The notes: generated from the sequence alone by a model not told the origin. A stretch of 64,000 nucleotides of DNA from Nocardia gamkensis NBRC 108242 (GCF_001612985.1 NZ_BDBM01000018.1:62001-126000); one strand, 5' to 3'. Positions 1 to 10,164 are shown, counted from the first letter of the stretch. Numbers and translations are program-made.

Positions 1-84
1 ACGGACGAAGATCCAGCGCAGGACCGCGACGAGAACGGCGAGACAGGTGACTGCCACCGTGGGGGCCAGCGGCACCGCCGTCAT
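1..84 (-). CDS. Partial membrane protein, N-terminus only
   Basis: Reading the minus strand from an ATG at 84-82 gives 28 codons that stay open to the window edge. They start MTAVPLAPTVAVTCLAVLVA and continue with VLRWIFVR, which looks like one hydrophobic segment followed by an arginine. No stop occurs before the edge. It follows the stop of the ArCP-Cy-A-T synthetase by about 110 bases on the same strand, so it could belong to the same transcript. The ribosome binding site is weak (GCGGA directly before the ATG). No family can be named from 28 residues; a small membrane protein or a transporter are both possible. Confidence 0.35.
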   Translation of the reverse strand, partial: MTAVPLAPTVAVTCLAVLVAVLRWIFVR

Positions 85-195
85 TTCCGCGAAACCCGCT
101 GGGCGATCCCGATATCGTCGGTCACAGCCGGAGCGTTCATGATTCGAACGATAGGGGCCGGCCGGCTACGAGGCCACTCGACCATCGCTCTCCCC

Positions 196-3100
196 TCACG
201 CCTGGGCCAGGATCTCCTCGTCGCTCATCGCCGCGACCTCCAGATAGAGGCGCGCGACCGCGGGCAGCCGATCCGGGATGCCGCGATCGGCTTCCCGCCG
301 GGTGAGTCGCCCGGCCAAGCCCGCCACGGTTCGCGTCGCGAAGACGTCCGCGACCAGCGCGTGGTCGGTCTCCAGCCATTCGCGCACCCGCGCGATGACC
401 GTGGTGGCCAGCACCGAATCGCCGCCGAGAGCGAAGAAGTCGTCGTGCACGCCGACGGCGTCCACCCCGAGCACCCCGGCCACGATGTCGGCGAGCGCGG
501 CCTCGACGTCGTCGCGGGGGGCGCTGTTCTCGACAGTTCCCGCGCCCGGTTCGAGCAGCGCGACCACTGCCCGCCGGTCCAGTTTGCCGTTGCCGGTCAG
601 CGGCATCCGCTCCAGGAATTCCACCCGGGCGGGAATCATGTAGGCGGGCAGCAGATCCGCGACGGCGGCGGTGATGTCGCCGATGTCGTCCTGATCACCG
701 GCTACTGCCGCCACCAGTTTGGGCGCGCTTCCACCGACGACCGCCGCGACGGCATGGCGCACGCCGGGCACCGTGCGCAACGCGCTCTCCACCTCGCCGA
801 GTTCCACCCGGTAGCCCCGGATCTGCACTTGATGGTCTGCGCGACCGAGGAATTCGATGATTCCGTCGGGCCGGTACCGAGCCATGTCACCGGTCTTGTA
901 CCACCGGATGCCCTCGTAATCCACGAATCGTTCGGCGGTGCGCTCGGGATCGTTCCGGTAACCCGCCGCGACATTCGCACCGCCGACCCAGAATTCCCCG
1001 GGCACCCAGTCGGGGCAGTCGCGCCCGGCCGGTGAGACCACGCGGCATCGGACATTGCGCAGCGGAACGCCGAACGGCACCGTCACCCACTCCGCGGGCG
1101 GCTCCCCCACTACCTCGCAGATGGTGTTGTGGATCGAGGTCTCGGTGGCGCCGCCGAGCCCCGAGAAGCGGCAGCCCGGCACCTGGGCGGCCAGCCTGCG
1201 CGCCAGATCCGCGCCGACCCAGTCGCCGCCGAGAGTGACCGCGCGCAACGAATCGCCCAGCTGATCGCCGCCGATCTCCAGGATCATGTCGAGCATGCTG
1301 GGCACGCAGTTCAGGATCGAAACACGATGACGGCGAAGCAATTCCACCCACGTGGTGGCTTCGGCGCGCTGTTCGGGATCGACCGCGACCACCGAGCCGC
1401 CGACGGAGAACATGCCGAAGATGTCGTAGACCGACGCGTCGAACTCCAAGGCCGACAGAGCCAGAACGCGATCACCGCTGCCGACCTCGAACCACTCGTT
1501 CACCGCATCGATGGTGTTCATCGCGCCCCGATGCGGCACGTCGACGCCCTTGGGCACGCCGGTGGAGCCGGAAGTGAAGATCACGTAGGCGATCGCTTCG
1601 GTGTCGGGGTAGACCGGCGCGGCCAGCGGGTGCGGATGCTCGCGTGCCGCATCGATGCGGACGCACGGGATCGGCACGCCCATGTCGCCGCCGGGAACGG
1701 TCACCGCCGCGACGATCGCACCGGTTCGCAGGATCTCGGCACGCCTGCCGGCAGGCTGGTCGAACCCGATGGGCACATAGGTCGCGCCCGCGGCCAGCAC
1801 ACCGAGCACCGCGAGGATCTGATCCGGCCCCTTGGGAAGCTGGACCGCCACCGCGTCACCGGGCCGCACCCCCTCATCGTGCAGCGCACCGGCGACGGCG
1901 AGAGCGCGCGCCGCGAGTTCGCCGTAGGTCCATTCGCCCGGCTGGGCGCCGAGACCCCACACCACCGCGGGCGCGGCGGGGTTCGCGGCGGCGTGGTCGA
2001 AGAATCCCTGGTGCAGGCAGCGACCGCTGACCGGCCCGTCGGTGGCGTTGACCGCCGCGCGCACCTCCGCCTGGGCCACGGGCAGTCGCACCGCGGCCTC
2101 CGCGTTCCAGCCCGCGTCGCCGTCGCCGAGGCGGCCGATCGCCTGCGTGTAGCACGCGAACATGGCGTCGATCATTCCCGCGGGGAAAGCCGATTCGCGG
2201 ACGTCCCAATTGAGCAGCAGTCCGCCGCGCACCTCGGTGACCTGAGCGTCCAGCAGCACCTGCGGGCCCTGCGAGATGATCCACACCGGATCGCCGAAGG
2301 TTTCCCGCACCCGGTCGGCGAACAGCTCGCCCAGATTCAGCGCGCTGGTGTACACCACCGGCGCCAGCACCGGCTCGCCGCGATGCCTGCCCAGATCACG
2401 TAGCACCTCGAGCCCGGAATAGGCCGTGTGCGCGCCGCTGTCGTGCATGCTGCGTTGCAGGGCACGGGCCCGGTCGGCCACCGACATGTTCTCGGTGACA
2501 TCCACCTCCAGCATGATCGACGAGGTGAAATCGCCGATCACCCGGTCGATTTCGGGGTGCACCGGTTCGCGATGGAACAGCGGGACGTTCAGCAGGAACC
2601 GGCTCTGCGCCGACCAGCCTCCGATGGTTTCGGCGAATACCGCCGCCAGCGCCATCGCAGGGGTGATTCCGCGCTGATGGGCCGCGGCGAGCAGTCGCTG
2701 CTTGGCCTCCGGCGCGAGCCAGTGGTCATAGCGCACCGTGCGGTGCGGTTCACCGCGCTCGCCGACCGGTACCGTCGGAAGCTCCGGTGCGCCCGGCAGC
2801 TCCGGCAACCGCTGCTGCCACCACTGCCGGTCGCGCTCGCGGGCGGCGGTGTCTTCCTGACGTTCGGTGCGGTAGCGCCGGTAGGTGTAACCGGGGGCGG
2901 GCACGGTGGCGCCGTGGTACAGCTCGGCGAGTTCGGAGATCAGCACCCGGTAGCTCATCGCGTCACCGGCCAGCATGTCGACGTCGAGATGCAGGCGGGT
3001 GCTGTTCTCGTCGCACAGCGTGAGTGTGATGTCGATGACCTGACCGTCCTCGATGGCCAAGCGCTGATGGGTCTTCCGGTCGCGCAGTTCGGCCAGCGCG

Positions 3101-3693
3101 GCCTCGGCCGCTTCCGGCGCGTGCGATCGCAGATCGACCACCGTGAAGACCGGCCTGCCGGGCTCGGGCATGGCCTGCTGGGTGCCGTCGGGCAGGAACC
3201 GGGTGCGCAGCATCGGGTGAGCCGCGACCAGGCGGGCCACCGCGCGCTCGAGTCGTGCGGGATCGATCCGGCCGCCGTCGAATTCGACGTAGAGGTGGGC
3301 CGCGACGCCGCCGAGTTCCTGCTCGTCGGAGCGGCCGATCCAGTAGGCGTGCTGCATGGTTGCCAGCGGGAACGGCGCGTCCTCGGTATCCGGCCCGGTG
3401 GGGGCCGGTTCGCCGACCGGCTCATCCTGTGGGCCGCTTTCCCGCGCGCCGAGCAGACCGTGCCAGGCGTCCACCGTGGGGCTGGCCGCGAGCCGGGCGA
3501 AGTTGATATCGACGCCCCGTTTGCGCCAGCCACCGGCGAGCTTCATCGTGCGAATCGAGTCCAGCCCCAATTGGATGAGATCGTCGTGATCGGCGATGTC
3601 GCCCGTGGCGACCCCGAGCTGGCCGGCCACGGCGGCCCTGATCTCTTCCCTGGTGATGCCGATCCCGCCGTCCGGCTGCTGTGCCGACTCCAT
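196..3693 (-). CDS. nbtD: NRPS ArCP-Cy-A-T, salicyl-oxazoline forming (NbtD/MbtB-like)
   Basis: This synthetase starts assembly of a mycobactin-type siderophore: it holds salicylate on an aryl carrier domain, activates Ser/Thr and cyclises it to an oxazoline. Visible domains are an N-terminal aryl carrier domain with LGLDSI (Ser near residue 46) and the WR..G and PTVDAW signature of ArCPs; a heterocyclization domain with FPLATMQHAYWIGR and the Cy motif DxxxxDxxS (DMLAGDAMS), which replaces the HHxxxDG of normal condensation domains; an adenylation domain with FTSGSTGVPKGV and the LGGATET form of core 5, typical of Cy-linked A domains; and a C-terminal carrier with LGGDSV. The start at 3693 is chosen because AAGGAG lies 10 bases upstream; an in-frame ATG at 3723 would add 10 residues. 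It follows nbtC by 40 bases. No salicyl-AMP ligase gene is in the window, so loading must come from elsewhere. No thioesterase domain is present. Confidence 0.88.
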   Translation of the reverse strand: MESAQQPDGGIGITREEIRAAVAGQLGVATGDIADHDDLIQLGLDSIRTMKLAGGWRKRGVDINFARLAASPTVDAWHGLLGARESGPQDEPVGEPAPTGPDTEDAPFPLATMQHAYWIGRSDEQELGGVAAHLYVEFDGGRIDPARLERAVARLVAAHPMLRTRFLPDGTQQAMPEPGRPVFTVVDLRSHAPEAAEAALAELRDRKTHQRLAIEDGQVIDITLTLCDENSTRLHLDVDMLAGDAMSYRVLISELAELYHGATVPAPGYTYRRYRTERQEDTAARERDRQWWQQRLPELPGAPELPTVPVGERGEPHRTVRYDHWLAPEAKQRLLAAAHQRGITPAMALAAVFAETIGGWSAQSRFLLNVPLFHREPVHPEIDRVIGDFTSSIMLEVDVTENMSVADRARALQRSMHDSGAHTAYSGLEVLRDLGRHRGEPVLAPVVYTSALNLGELFADRVRETFGDPVWIISQGPQVLLDAQVTEVRGGLLLNWDVRESAFPAGMIDAMFACYTQAIGRLGDGDAGWNAEAAVRLPVAQAEVRAAVNATDGPVSGRCLHQGFFDHAAANPAAPAVVWGLGAQPGEWTYGELAARALAVAGALHDEGVRPGDAVAVQLPKGPDQILAVLGVLAAGATYVPIGFDQPAGRRAEILRTGAIVAAVTVPGGDMGVPIPCVRIDAAREHPHPLAAPVYPDTEAIAYVIFTSGSTGVPKGVDVPHRGAMNTIDAVNEWFEVGSGDRVLALSALEFDASVYDIFGMFSVGGSVVAVDPEQRAEATTWVELLRRHRVSILNCVPSMLDMILEIGGDQLGDSLRAVTLGGDWVGADLARRLAAQVPGCRFSGLGGATETSIHNTICEVVGEPPAEWVTVPFGVPLRNVRCRVVSPAGRDCPDWVPGEFWVGGANVAAGYRNDPERTAERFVDYEGIRWYKTGDMARYRPDGIIEFLGRADHQVQIRGYRVELGEVESALRTVPGVRHAVAAVVGGSAPKLVAAVAGDQDDIGDITAAVADLLPAYMIPARVEFLERMPLTGNGKLDRRAVVALLEPGAGTVENSAPRDDVEAALADIVAGVLGVDAVGVHDDFFALGGDSVLATTVIARVREWLETDHALVADVFATRTVAGLAGRLTRREADRGIPDRLPAVARLYLEVAAMSDEEILAQA

Positions 3694-3733
3694 TGCGCTG
3701 TCACTCCTTGCCTGATCCGACATGATCGGTGCA

Positions 3734-6700
3734 CTACCCCCGGCCGCGTACGGCGAGGAAAACTCGCTGGTCGAGCTGGGCGACCGGGTGGTCGGCCTCG
3801 GGCAGGACCAGCTCCGGAGCGAGACCCGCCGCGACCAATTGGTCCCGCCATTCGGCCTCGGTCAGGAAGATCCGGTCGGTGCCCGCGCGCACGTCGGTCA
3901 GACCGGCGTGCGGCTGATCCTCCCGCGGGGACATCAGGAAGTGCACCGAGGTCAGCTGCTCGCAGTGGGCGTGGCAGGTCTCGATGATCACCACCGCGCC
4001 ACCGGGATTCAGCAGATCGCGCAGCTGCCCGAGGGTCACCGCGATGTCGTGGGCGTTGTGCAGCACGTTCGCGGCGATCACGATGTCGTAGCGCGGTTGA
4101 TCGCCCAGATCCGCGTTCATGTCGACGATCCCGTACCGCATCCACGGATAGTCCGCGAACCGCCGCTTGGCGGCCTCGAGGAAGAAGGCGGACACGTCGG
4201 TGAAGTGGTACTCCACCGGCAGCCCGGACAGTGCCGCCGTGACATCGTCGGTGGTGCCGCCGATGCCCGCGCCCAGCTCCAGCACACGCACCGGCGAGCG
4301 GTCACCGCGCAGGCCGTCGGCCAGGTCGGCGACGGCCCGGCCCGCCGCCAGGTTCAGGTAGCGGCTGCTGAGGTTGTCCCGGTAGGCGGCCTCGGCGGTG
4401 GTCATGTCCCCGTTGGGGAACAGCAGTTCCTGCACGCGCATGCTGTCCTGGGCCAGTTCGGTCAGGTGGTCGTCGGAGGCTTTCAGGAAGGTCGCGAGCG
4501 GATGCGGATATCCCAGATCCGCACAGACCTCCACCAGACTCGGCCTGGCCGGGGCCTGCACCGGCCGCGCGTACCGGTAGCCGCGATCCACGTCTCCCTC
4601 GAGAGAGCCGTGCGTGGCGAGCGCCTGCAACCATTGCCGCAGCAGCCACCGGTGCCGCGGGGCGAACCGCATCCGTGTCGCGATGTCGTCCACGGAGCGA
4701 ACCTCGGAGCCGGACAATGCCGGTTCCAGTGCGGCCAGCATGGCGCGCAATCCGAACAGATCCATATCGTGGCGCGCCGAGCGGAAGCGTTCGGCGTCGA
4801 AGTCGATCGGCACGGCGTGCTGGGCGGCCTCTTTCGCCCTGTCGACCCGATCGGCGACCCTCGCCCCCGAGGGCAGACTCCGCACCGCGGGCGCCGACCG
4901 CGTCGGTCGCGCCACCTCGCCGACGTCCGCCTGCGCCGCGCCACCCGCCTGGGATCCGACGAGCTTCACCACGTCGTCGAGCGAGGCGCCGCCGATGAGA
5001 TCGGCCACCGGGACGTCGGCGCGGAATTCGCTCGCGACACGCCTGCGCAGCTCCAGCGCCTGAAGCGAATCCAGGCCGATCGCCACCAGCGACTTGCCGC
5101 TGTCGATCGTGTCCACGTCGTCGGCGCCGATGATCTCGGCCAGCAACCGCACCATGCGGCCGGGCACGTCGGCTTCCGCCGCCGGCGGACCGGTCACCTC
5201 GGCGGAGGCCGGAACCGCACGCGTGGCGGTGACGGCGAGCTCCACGGGGGTCTTCAGCTCGGACAGGACGGGGCCGTAGCCGAAGGCGCCGAGCACCGCG
5301 CGCCCGCGATCCCAATCGAAGGCGGCGACGACGGCATTGCCGCGCAGGCCGCCGAGGCCGAGCGCGATGGCATCCGGCGACGTCATCGGGAGATAACCGA
5401 CCTCGGCCAGTGTCGCCGGCTCGGCGTTGCCCTTGCCCTCGAAGACGTCCCACTGACCCCACTGCACCGACACGCAGCGCAGACCTTCGGCGGTCAGGCG
5501 CCGCGCGATCGCGTCGACCATCCGGTTCGCCGCCGCGTAGACGACCGTGCCGCGTCCGCCGAGCGTGGCGGCGAGGGAGGAGCACAGGACGATCTCACAA
5601 TCGTCGGCCATGGTCAGCGCGTCGAGGACATGCGCGATGCCCGCGACCTTCCCGGACATGGCTTGCTCGACCTGAGCGTGGGTGATCTCGGTGAGTTCGA
5701 GTTCGCCGATCACCGAATTGTCGGCCGCCGCGTGCACGACGAGGTGCGCCGGTGCGTCGCGAAGCCGGTCGGCCAGCAGCGTGACGGATGCCCGGTCACC
5801 GATATCGCAAGGCACGACCGTGATCTGGGCCGACCCCAGCGCGCGGAGGTCGCTCAGTCGCCGCGTGACCGCCTCGGTCTCCCCCGACCTGCTCACCAGC
5901 GTCACCCGGCGAGCGCCCGCGCGCACCACGTGCTCGCAGAACTCGAGTCCGAGGCTGCCGGTGCCACCGGTGATCACGACGTTCTCCGGGTGCGACGGTC
6001 CGCGCAGCAGCGCGGAGCGGTCGGCTTCGATGAGCCGCTTGGCGTACAGATTGCCCTCGCGCAACGCGAGTTCGGGCTCCTCGGCCGTGTGCAGCGCGGT
6101 GACTATCGACGCTACCGCCTGCGCATTCGCCTGATCGGGGGCGAGATCCAGATGCCGGAACGCGACCCCCGGGTATTCCGGACTCGCCGAACGGAAGCCG
6201 GCGCTCGCGGCCGCGTGGACCGGATGTGGCGGCGCGTCGCCCGGGACGACCGCCTCACCGGCGACGGTGACCAGCCAGTACTCGGTCACTCCCGCATCGG
6301 GCTTGGACCACCAGCGCCGCGCGCCGAGGAACTCCGCGACCTGCGCGACCGCGGCGGAACCGTCCAACTCGGGCAGCGCGGGCAGCAGCACGACGAAGGT
6401 GTCGATGTCGCCGTCGCCGCTGCCCGCTTCGATGTCGAGCAGGCGCCCGCCGAGTCCTTGATTCGTCGCGTAGTCGACCAGGGCGGCGGCGAGTTCGGCG
6501 CACTGCCCGGTGTGATCGATGATGCCGAGCGCGCGCGGTGCGGTCATCGTCCGCCGCACCAGCCGGACCCAGTCTTCCACCAGCAATTGCGGTTTCGGGG
6601 CGGCCTGCGCCATTGCGGCCGGTTCCGGACGTGCCGGGGCAGCCTGCGGGTGCGCCGGGGTGTCGGTCGAGGACCTGGCGCGCCCGAGGGTGACGTCGTG

Positions 6701-8074
6701 GGGAAGCCACAGTGTCATCTCGTTCATCCGCACACTCGGGAAGTCCGCCAGTGGCAGCCGGGCGGGGGCATCGGAATCGGCGCGCAGGCTCTCCCACCGG
6801 TAGTTCAGGTCATTGACCGCCAGGACCGCCAGATTCCTGGTGAATTCGGTCAGGTCGGTCGCCGTCCGGATCGACGTGCCGCACACAGTGGTGGCGGCGC
6901 GATCGGCCGCGAATTCGGCGAGGCTCTCCTCGACGGCCAGCTGCAATGTCGGATGCTCGGCGAGTTCGACGAAAGTGTCGACCTCCCGGGCGAGGGCGGC
7001 GGTGATCGCCCGGTCGAAGCGAACCGGATTGCGCAGGTTCCAGAACCAGTACTCGTCGAACGGGAGATCCGGAGTGATCGCCGCACCGAGAGTCGCTCCG
7101 AGGCAGTCGATCTCGGATTCGAGGAAGCGGGCGTTGTCCAGCTTGCTGTGCACGGCGTCGCGGATCACGGCGCGGAACTCGTTGAGCAGACTGGTGTGCG
7201 CCGGATAGCGGACCCGGATGACGCGAGCGAACCGGCCGCGTGCGGCCAGCGCGTCCACGACGGACTGCACGGTCTCCCGCTCGCCCGAGATGCCGACCAT
7301 GCGCGGTGCGTTGACCACCGACACCTGGCCCCAGCCGGACTGGCGCGCCAACAGGTCCTCGCACTCGTCGCGGTCGGCGGCGACGACGGCCATGGCGTAT
7401 CGATCGGAGGCGATCTCGTCGACCGCACGCGCTCTGGTGCCCACGACGACGATCGCGTCCTCGAGGGTCATCGTGCCCGACAGGTAGGCGGCGGCGATCT
7501 CGCCCTGGCTGTGCCCGACGGTGGCAGCGGCATCGATGCCGAACGAACGCCACATCGCGCCGAGGCCCACCATCTGCATGAACAACGCGGGCTGGACGAT
7601 CCTGGCGTTGTCGTCGGCCTCGGCATCGGTGTCGAGCAGATACGGCAGCGGGGATTCGTCGAACCGGTCACCGAAGATCGCGTCGCAGCGATCGACCTCG
7701 GCGCGGAACGCCTCCACCCGGTCGTAGAAGAGTCTGCCCATGCCGGGGCGCTGACTGCCCTGGCCGGGCAGCACGTAGGCGAGCCGACGCGCCACGGCGG
7801 GTTCGGCGGTGGCGACCACGGCCGGGTGGTCGTATCCGTCGCGCACCGCCGTCAGCGCCGTGACGAGATCATCGCGGCTGGTCACCATCAGCAGGGCGCG
7901 GTGCCGCCGGGCGACCCGCGTACGGAACAGCATGTCCGCCACCCGGTCCGGGGAGACCGCGGGACGATCGGAGACGTAGTCGAGGATGGCCGCCGCCTCC
8001 GCGCGCAGCGTGGCGGCGCTATCCGCCGACAGGAGTACCGGAATGGACCCGTCGGGCAGTCGATAGCTAGACAT
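3734..8074 (-). CDS. nbtC: PKS AT-KR-ACP with C-terminal methyltransferase (NbtC-like)
   Basis: This polyketide synthase should extend the fatty-acyl part of the siderophore. The acyltransferase domain has VLPGQGSQRPGMG and the active site GHSQGE (Ser near residue 189). The ketoreductase has TGGTGSLG near residue 705 and SSLAATLGGRG with Tyr in VVYAAAN, so it leaves a 3-hydroxy group. The acyl carrier has GLDSL near residue 1000. The last 250 residues form a SAM methyltransferase with motif I VLELGAGIGG near residue 1265. It has no KS of its own and relies on the KS gene immediately upstream, whose end it overlaps by 8 bases. The start at 8074 has GAGGAGA upstream. The methyltransferase predicts a C-methylated (2-methyl or 2,2-dimethyl) 3-hydroxyacyl group, as known for formobactin/amamistatin-type Nocardia siderophores. 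That product link is inferred. Confidence 0.88.
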   Translation of the reverse strand: MSSYRLPDGSIPVLLSADSAATLRAEAAAILDYVSDRPAVSPDRVADMLFRTRVARRHRALLMVTSRDDLVTALTAVRDGYDHPAVVATAEPAVARRLAYVLPGQGSQRPGMGRLFYDRVEAFRAEVDRCDAIFGDRFDESPLPYLLDTDAEADDNARIVQPALFMQMVGLGAMWRSFGIDAAATVGHSQGEIAAAYLSGTMTLEDAIVVVGTRARAVDEIASDRYAMAVVAADRDECEDLLARQSGWGQVSVVNAPRMVGISGERETVQSVVDALAARGRFARVIRVRYPAHTSLLNEFRAVIRDAVHSKLDNARFLESEIDCLGATLGAAITPDLPFDEYWFWNLRNPVRFDRAITAALAREVDTFVELAEHPTLQLAVEESLAEFAADRAATTVCGTSIRTATDLTEFTRNLAVLAVNDLNYRWESLRADSDAPARLPLADFPSVRMNEMTLWLPHDVTLGRARSSTDTPAHPQAAPARPEPAAMAQAAPKPQLLVEDWVRLVRRTMTAPRALGIIDHTGQCAELAAALVDYATNQGLGGRLLDIEAGSGDGDIDTFVVLLPALPELDGSAAVAQVAEFLGARRWWSKPDAGVTEYWLVTVAGEAVVPGDAPPHPVHAAASAGFRSASPEYPGVAFRHLDLAPDQANAQAVASIVTALHTAEEPELALREGNLYAKRLIEADRSALLRGPSHPENVVITGGTGSLGLEFCEHVVRAGARRVTLVSRSGETEAVTRRLSDLRALGSAQITVVPCDIGDRASVTLLADRLRDAPAHLVVHAAADNSVIGELELTEITHAQVEQAMSGKVAGIAHVLDALTMADDCEIVLCSSLAATLGGRGTVVYAAANRMVDAIARRLTAEGLRCVSVQWGQWDVFEGKGNAEPATLAEVGYLPMTSPDAIALGLGGLRGNAVVAAFDWDRGRAVLGAFGYGPVLSELKTPVELAVTATRAVPASAEVTGPPAAEADVPGRMVRLLAEIIGADDVDTIDSGKSLVAIGLDSLQALELRRRVASEFRADVPVADLIGGASLDDVVKLVGSQAGGAAQADVGEVARPTRSAPAVRSLPSGARVADRVDRAKEAAQHAVPIDFDAERFRSARHDMDLFGLRAMLAALEPALSGSEVRSVDDIATRMRFAPRHRWLLRQWLQALATHGSLEGDVDRGYRYARPVQAPARPSLVEVCADLGYPHPLATFLKASDDHLTELAQDSMRVQELLFPNGDMTTAEAAYRDNLSSRYLNLAAGRAVADLADGLRGDRSPVRVLELGAGIGGTTDDVTAALSGLPVEYHFTDVSAFFLEAAKRRFADYPWMRYGIVDMNADLGDQPRYDIVIAANVLHNAHDIAVTLGQLRDLLNPGGAVVIIETCHAHCEQLTSVHFLMSPREDQPHAGLTDVRAGTDRIFLTEAEWRDQLVAAGLAPELVLPEADHPVAQLDQRVFLAVRGRG

Positions 8075-9389
8075 CGTCGTTCTCCTCACGAACGGGCATC
8101 GCGATGATCGCGTGCGCGTTGGATCCGCTCGCACCGAACGAGGACACCGCGCCGTAGCGGACGCCGTCCTTCGGTTCCCAAGGCTGTAGTCGCGTGGCCA
8201 GCCGCAGACTCGACCCGTCCCAATCCACGCGGGTGGTGGGTTTGTCGGAGAACAAGGTCGGTGGAATGTGCCCGTTTCGTCCCGCGAGGAGCAGCTTGAT
8301 CAGGCCCAGCATTCCCGCGGCGGCCTGCGCGTGCCCGGCGTTGGATTTCACCGAGCCGAGCAAGGGGCCGGATCCCGCGGCGCCGTAGGTGTTCTGCAAT
8401 GCGATCAGTTCGACCGGATCGCCCGCGCGGGTGGCGGTGCCGTGTCCTTCGATCATGCCCACGTCGGCCGGATCGATGCCCGCCTGCGCGATGGTCTTGC
8501 GGATCAGCCGCTCCTGCGCGTCGGTGCGCGGCACCAGGATCGGTTTGCCCTTGCCGTTGTGGTTGTGGTTGGAGGCGAGCAGCCGCCCGTAGATCCGGTG
8601 CCCGAGGCGCCGGGCGCGCGACTCGCGCTCGACGACGACGATGCCAGCGCCCTCGCCCCACAGCGTGCCGGAGGCGTCATCGGCGTAGGACCGGCAGTGA
8701 CCGTCGGTCGACAGCGCGTTGAGCTTGGCGAACTCGTAGAAGACGCCGGGCCCGCCCATGACGCAGACCGCGCCGGCCAGCGCCCATTCGCAATCCCCGT
8801 CCCGCACGGCGGCGGCGGCGAGATGAACCGCGGTGAGGGAGGAGGCGCACGCGGCGTCGACGGCCAACGAGGGACCGATCAGCCCGAGGCAGTGCGACAC
8901 CCGTCCGGCGGCGCTGAGCAATCCATAACCGATGGTCCGAACACCGGTGTATTCGTTCACTTCCGCCGCAATGGGTCCGTATTCCATCGGCGAGCAACCG
9001 ATGAAGCATCCGGCGTCCTCGCCCGCGAGCGCACCGGGATTCATTCCCGCATTCTCGAGCGCTCGCCATGCCACGCGTAGCGCGACCCGCTGCTGCGGGT
9101 CCGTCGCGATCGCCTCGCGCTTGCCTATTCCGAAGAAGACGGGATCGAATTCCGCCGCGCCGTCGAGGAATCCTCCCGCGTCGCAGACATTGCCCCACCC
9201 GTCGAGCTGCGCTACCGACAGCAGATCCTCGATCGGCCAGCCGCGGTCGCGCGGAAAGGGGCCGACCAATTCCCTCGACTCTTCGAGCGCGGACCAGAAC
9301 GATCCGGGACTGTCGATCCCACCCGGCGCCTCGACGGCCATTCCGGAAATGACGATGTGATCGACGTCCTGCGCCGTTGCTGTTGTCAC
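8067..9389 (-). CDS. nbtB: Stand-alone beta-ketoacyl synthase (NbtB/MbtC-like)
   Basis: This is the ketosynthase that condenses the fatty acyl starter with the extender held by the AT-KR-ACP protein. All three catalytic residues are visible: Cys in DAACASSL, His in EGHGTATRAGDP and His in VKSNAGHAQAAAG. At 440 residues it is a single KS domain with no AT or ACP, as with MbtC in mycobactin synthesis. The start is a GTG at 9389 with GAGGA seven bases upstream; the longer in-frame start has no good binding site. It lies 16 bases after nbtA and its end overlaps nbtC, so nbtA-B-C-D read as one operon. Confidence 0.87.
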   Translation of the reverse strand: MTTATAQDVDHIVISGMAVEAPGGIDSPGSFWSALEESRELVGPFPRDRGWPIEDLLSVAQLDGWGNVCDAGGFLDGAAEFDPVFFGIGKREAIATDPQQRVALRVAWRALENAGMNPGALAGEDAGCFIGCSPMEYGPIAAEVNEYTGVRTIGYGLLSAAGRVSHCLGLIGPSLAVDAACASSLTAVHLAAAAVRDGDCEWALAGAVCVMGGPGVFYEFAKLNALSTDGHCRSYADDASGTLWGEGAGIVVVERESRARRLGHRIYGRLLASNHNHNGKGKPILVPRTDAQERLIRKTIAQAGIDPADVGMIEGHGTATRAGDPVELIALQNTYGAAGSGPLLGSVKSNAGHAQAAAGMLGLIKLLLAGRNGHIPPTLFSDKPTTRVDWDGSSLRLATRLQPWEPKDGVRYGAVSSFGASGSNAHAIIAMPVREENDDV

Positions 9390-9405
9390 CGCTGATCCTC
9401 GGCTC

Positions 9406-10164
9406 TCAGAACGCCGCTGCGGGATGCGCTTGCCGGGCAAGCAATTCCGCGATGGCCTCGACGTGATTGTTCAGATAGAAATGCCCGCCTTCGAACATCG
9501 TGACCTCGACGTCGTCGCCGTGGCGGTGCCAGCCGTGCAGGTCGGCCATCGAGACGATCGGATCCCGATCGCCGCCCATCGCGTGGATCCTGGTCGCGAC
9601 CCGCACCGTCTCCGGGCAGCGGTAGGCCTCGGAAGCCTTGTGATCGGCCTTGATGGCGGGCAGCGACAGCCGCATGATCTCGCGGCTCGCGAGCACGTCG
9701 GAGCTGATGCCCTCCAGCATGATGAGGTGATCGAGCAGTTCGTCGTCGTCTTCCGGTGTGGGCTTGCGGTATTCGGCCCGGGACGGAGCAACCGCTGCCG
9801 AAATAGTCAGCTGCCGTACATCGATGCCCGCGGCGAGGGCGAGCCCGACGAATTCGAAGGAAACGAGCGCGCCCATGCTGTGACCGAATGCGACAATCGG
9901 CACATCGCGGTTGTAGGGGGACATCCGGAATTCCGCGAAAGCGCCTGCGGCGATATCCTGCAATGAGGTCAACGCCGGTTCCGCGGCCCGATCCTGACGT
10001 CCGGGGTATTGGAAGATGATGACGTCGTAGTGCGCACTGAACGCTTTGGAGAGTGTGCGATACGCGGACGCTCCCGCACCGGCGTGCGGAAAGATCAGCA
10101 GTGGCAGCCGCTCGGGCGAATCCGGCTTGTGAAACTTTCTGATCCATCCCGGTTTGTGCTGCAT
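9406..10164 (-). CDS. nbtA: Type II thioesterase (NbtA-like)
   Basis: An alpha/beta-hydrolase editing thioesterase that releases wrongly loaded acyl groups from carrier domains of the neighbouring NRPS/PKS. The nucleophile elbow is GHSMGA, the acid lies in GGDRDPIV and the histidine in GGHFYL, all in the usual order for a 250-residue type II thioesterase; the N-terminal FPHAGAGASAY is also typical. The ATG at 10164 is preferred over a TTG 48 bases upstream because the protein then begins MQHKPGWIRKF like its relatives. An IdeR-type box at 10263-10281 lies about 100 bases upstream, so this is the first gene of an iron-regulated nbtABCD operon. The symbol follows the Nocardia farcinica nocobactin naming as I recall it. 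Confidence 0.85.
   Translation of the reverse strand: MQHKPGWIRKFHKPDSPERLPLLIFPHAGAGASAYRTLSKAFSAHYDVIIFQYPGRQDRAAEPALTSLQDIAAGAFAEFRMSPYNRDVPIVAFGHSMGALVSFEFVGLALAAGIDVRQLTISAAVAPSRAEYRKPTPEDDDELLDHLIMLEGISSDVLASREIMRLSLPAIKADHKASEAYRCPETVRVATRIHAMGGDRDPIVSMADLHGWHRHGDDVEVTMFEGGHFYLNNHVEAIAELLARQAHPAAAF

Noticed and set aside
3722..8107. Plus-strand open frame of about 1460 codons opposite nbtC
   Set aside because: It is antisense to a PKS with clear AT, KR and ACP motifs; its product is His/Arg/Gly-rich with no domain. Long shadow frames are usual at this GC content.
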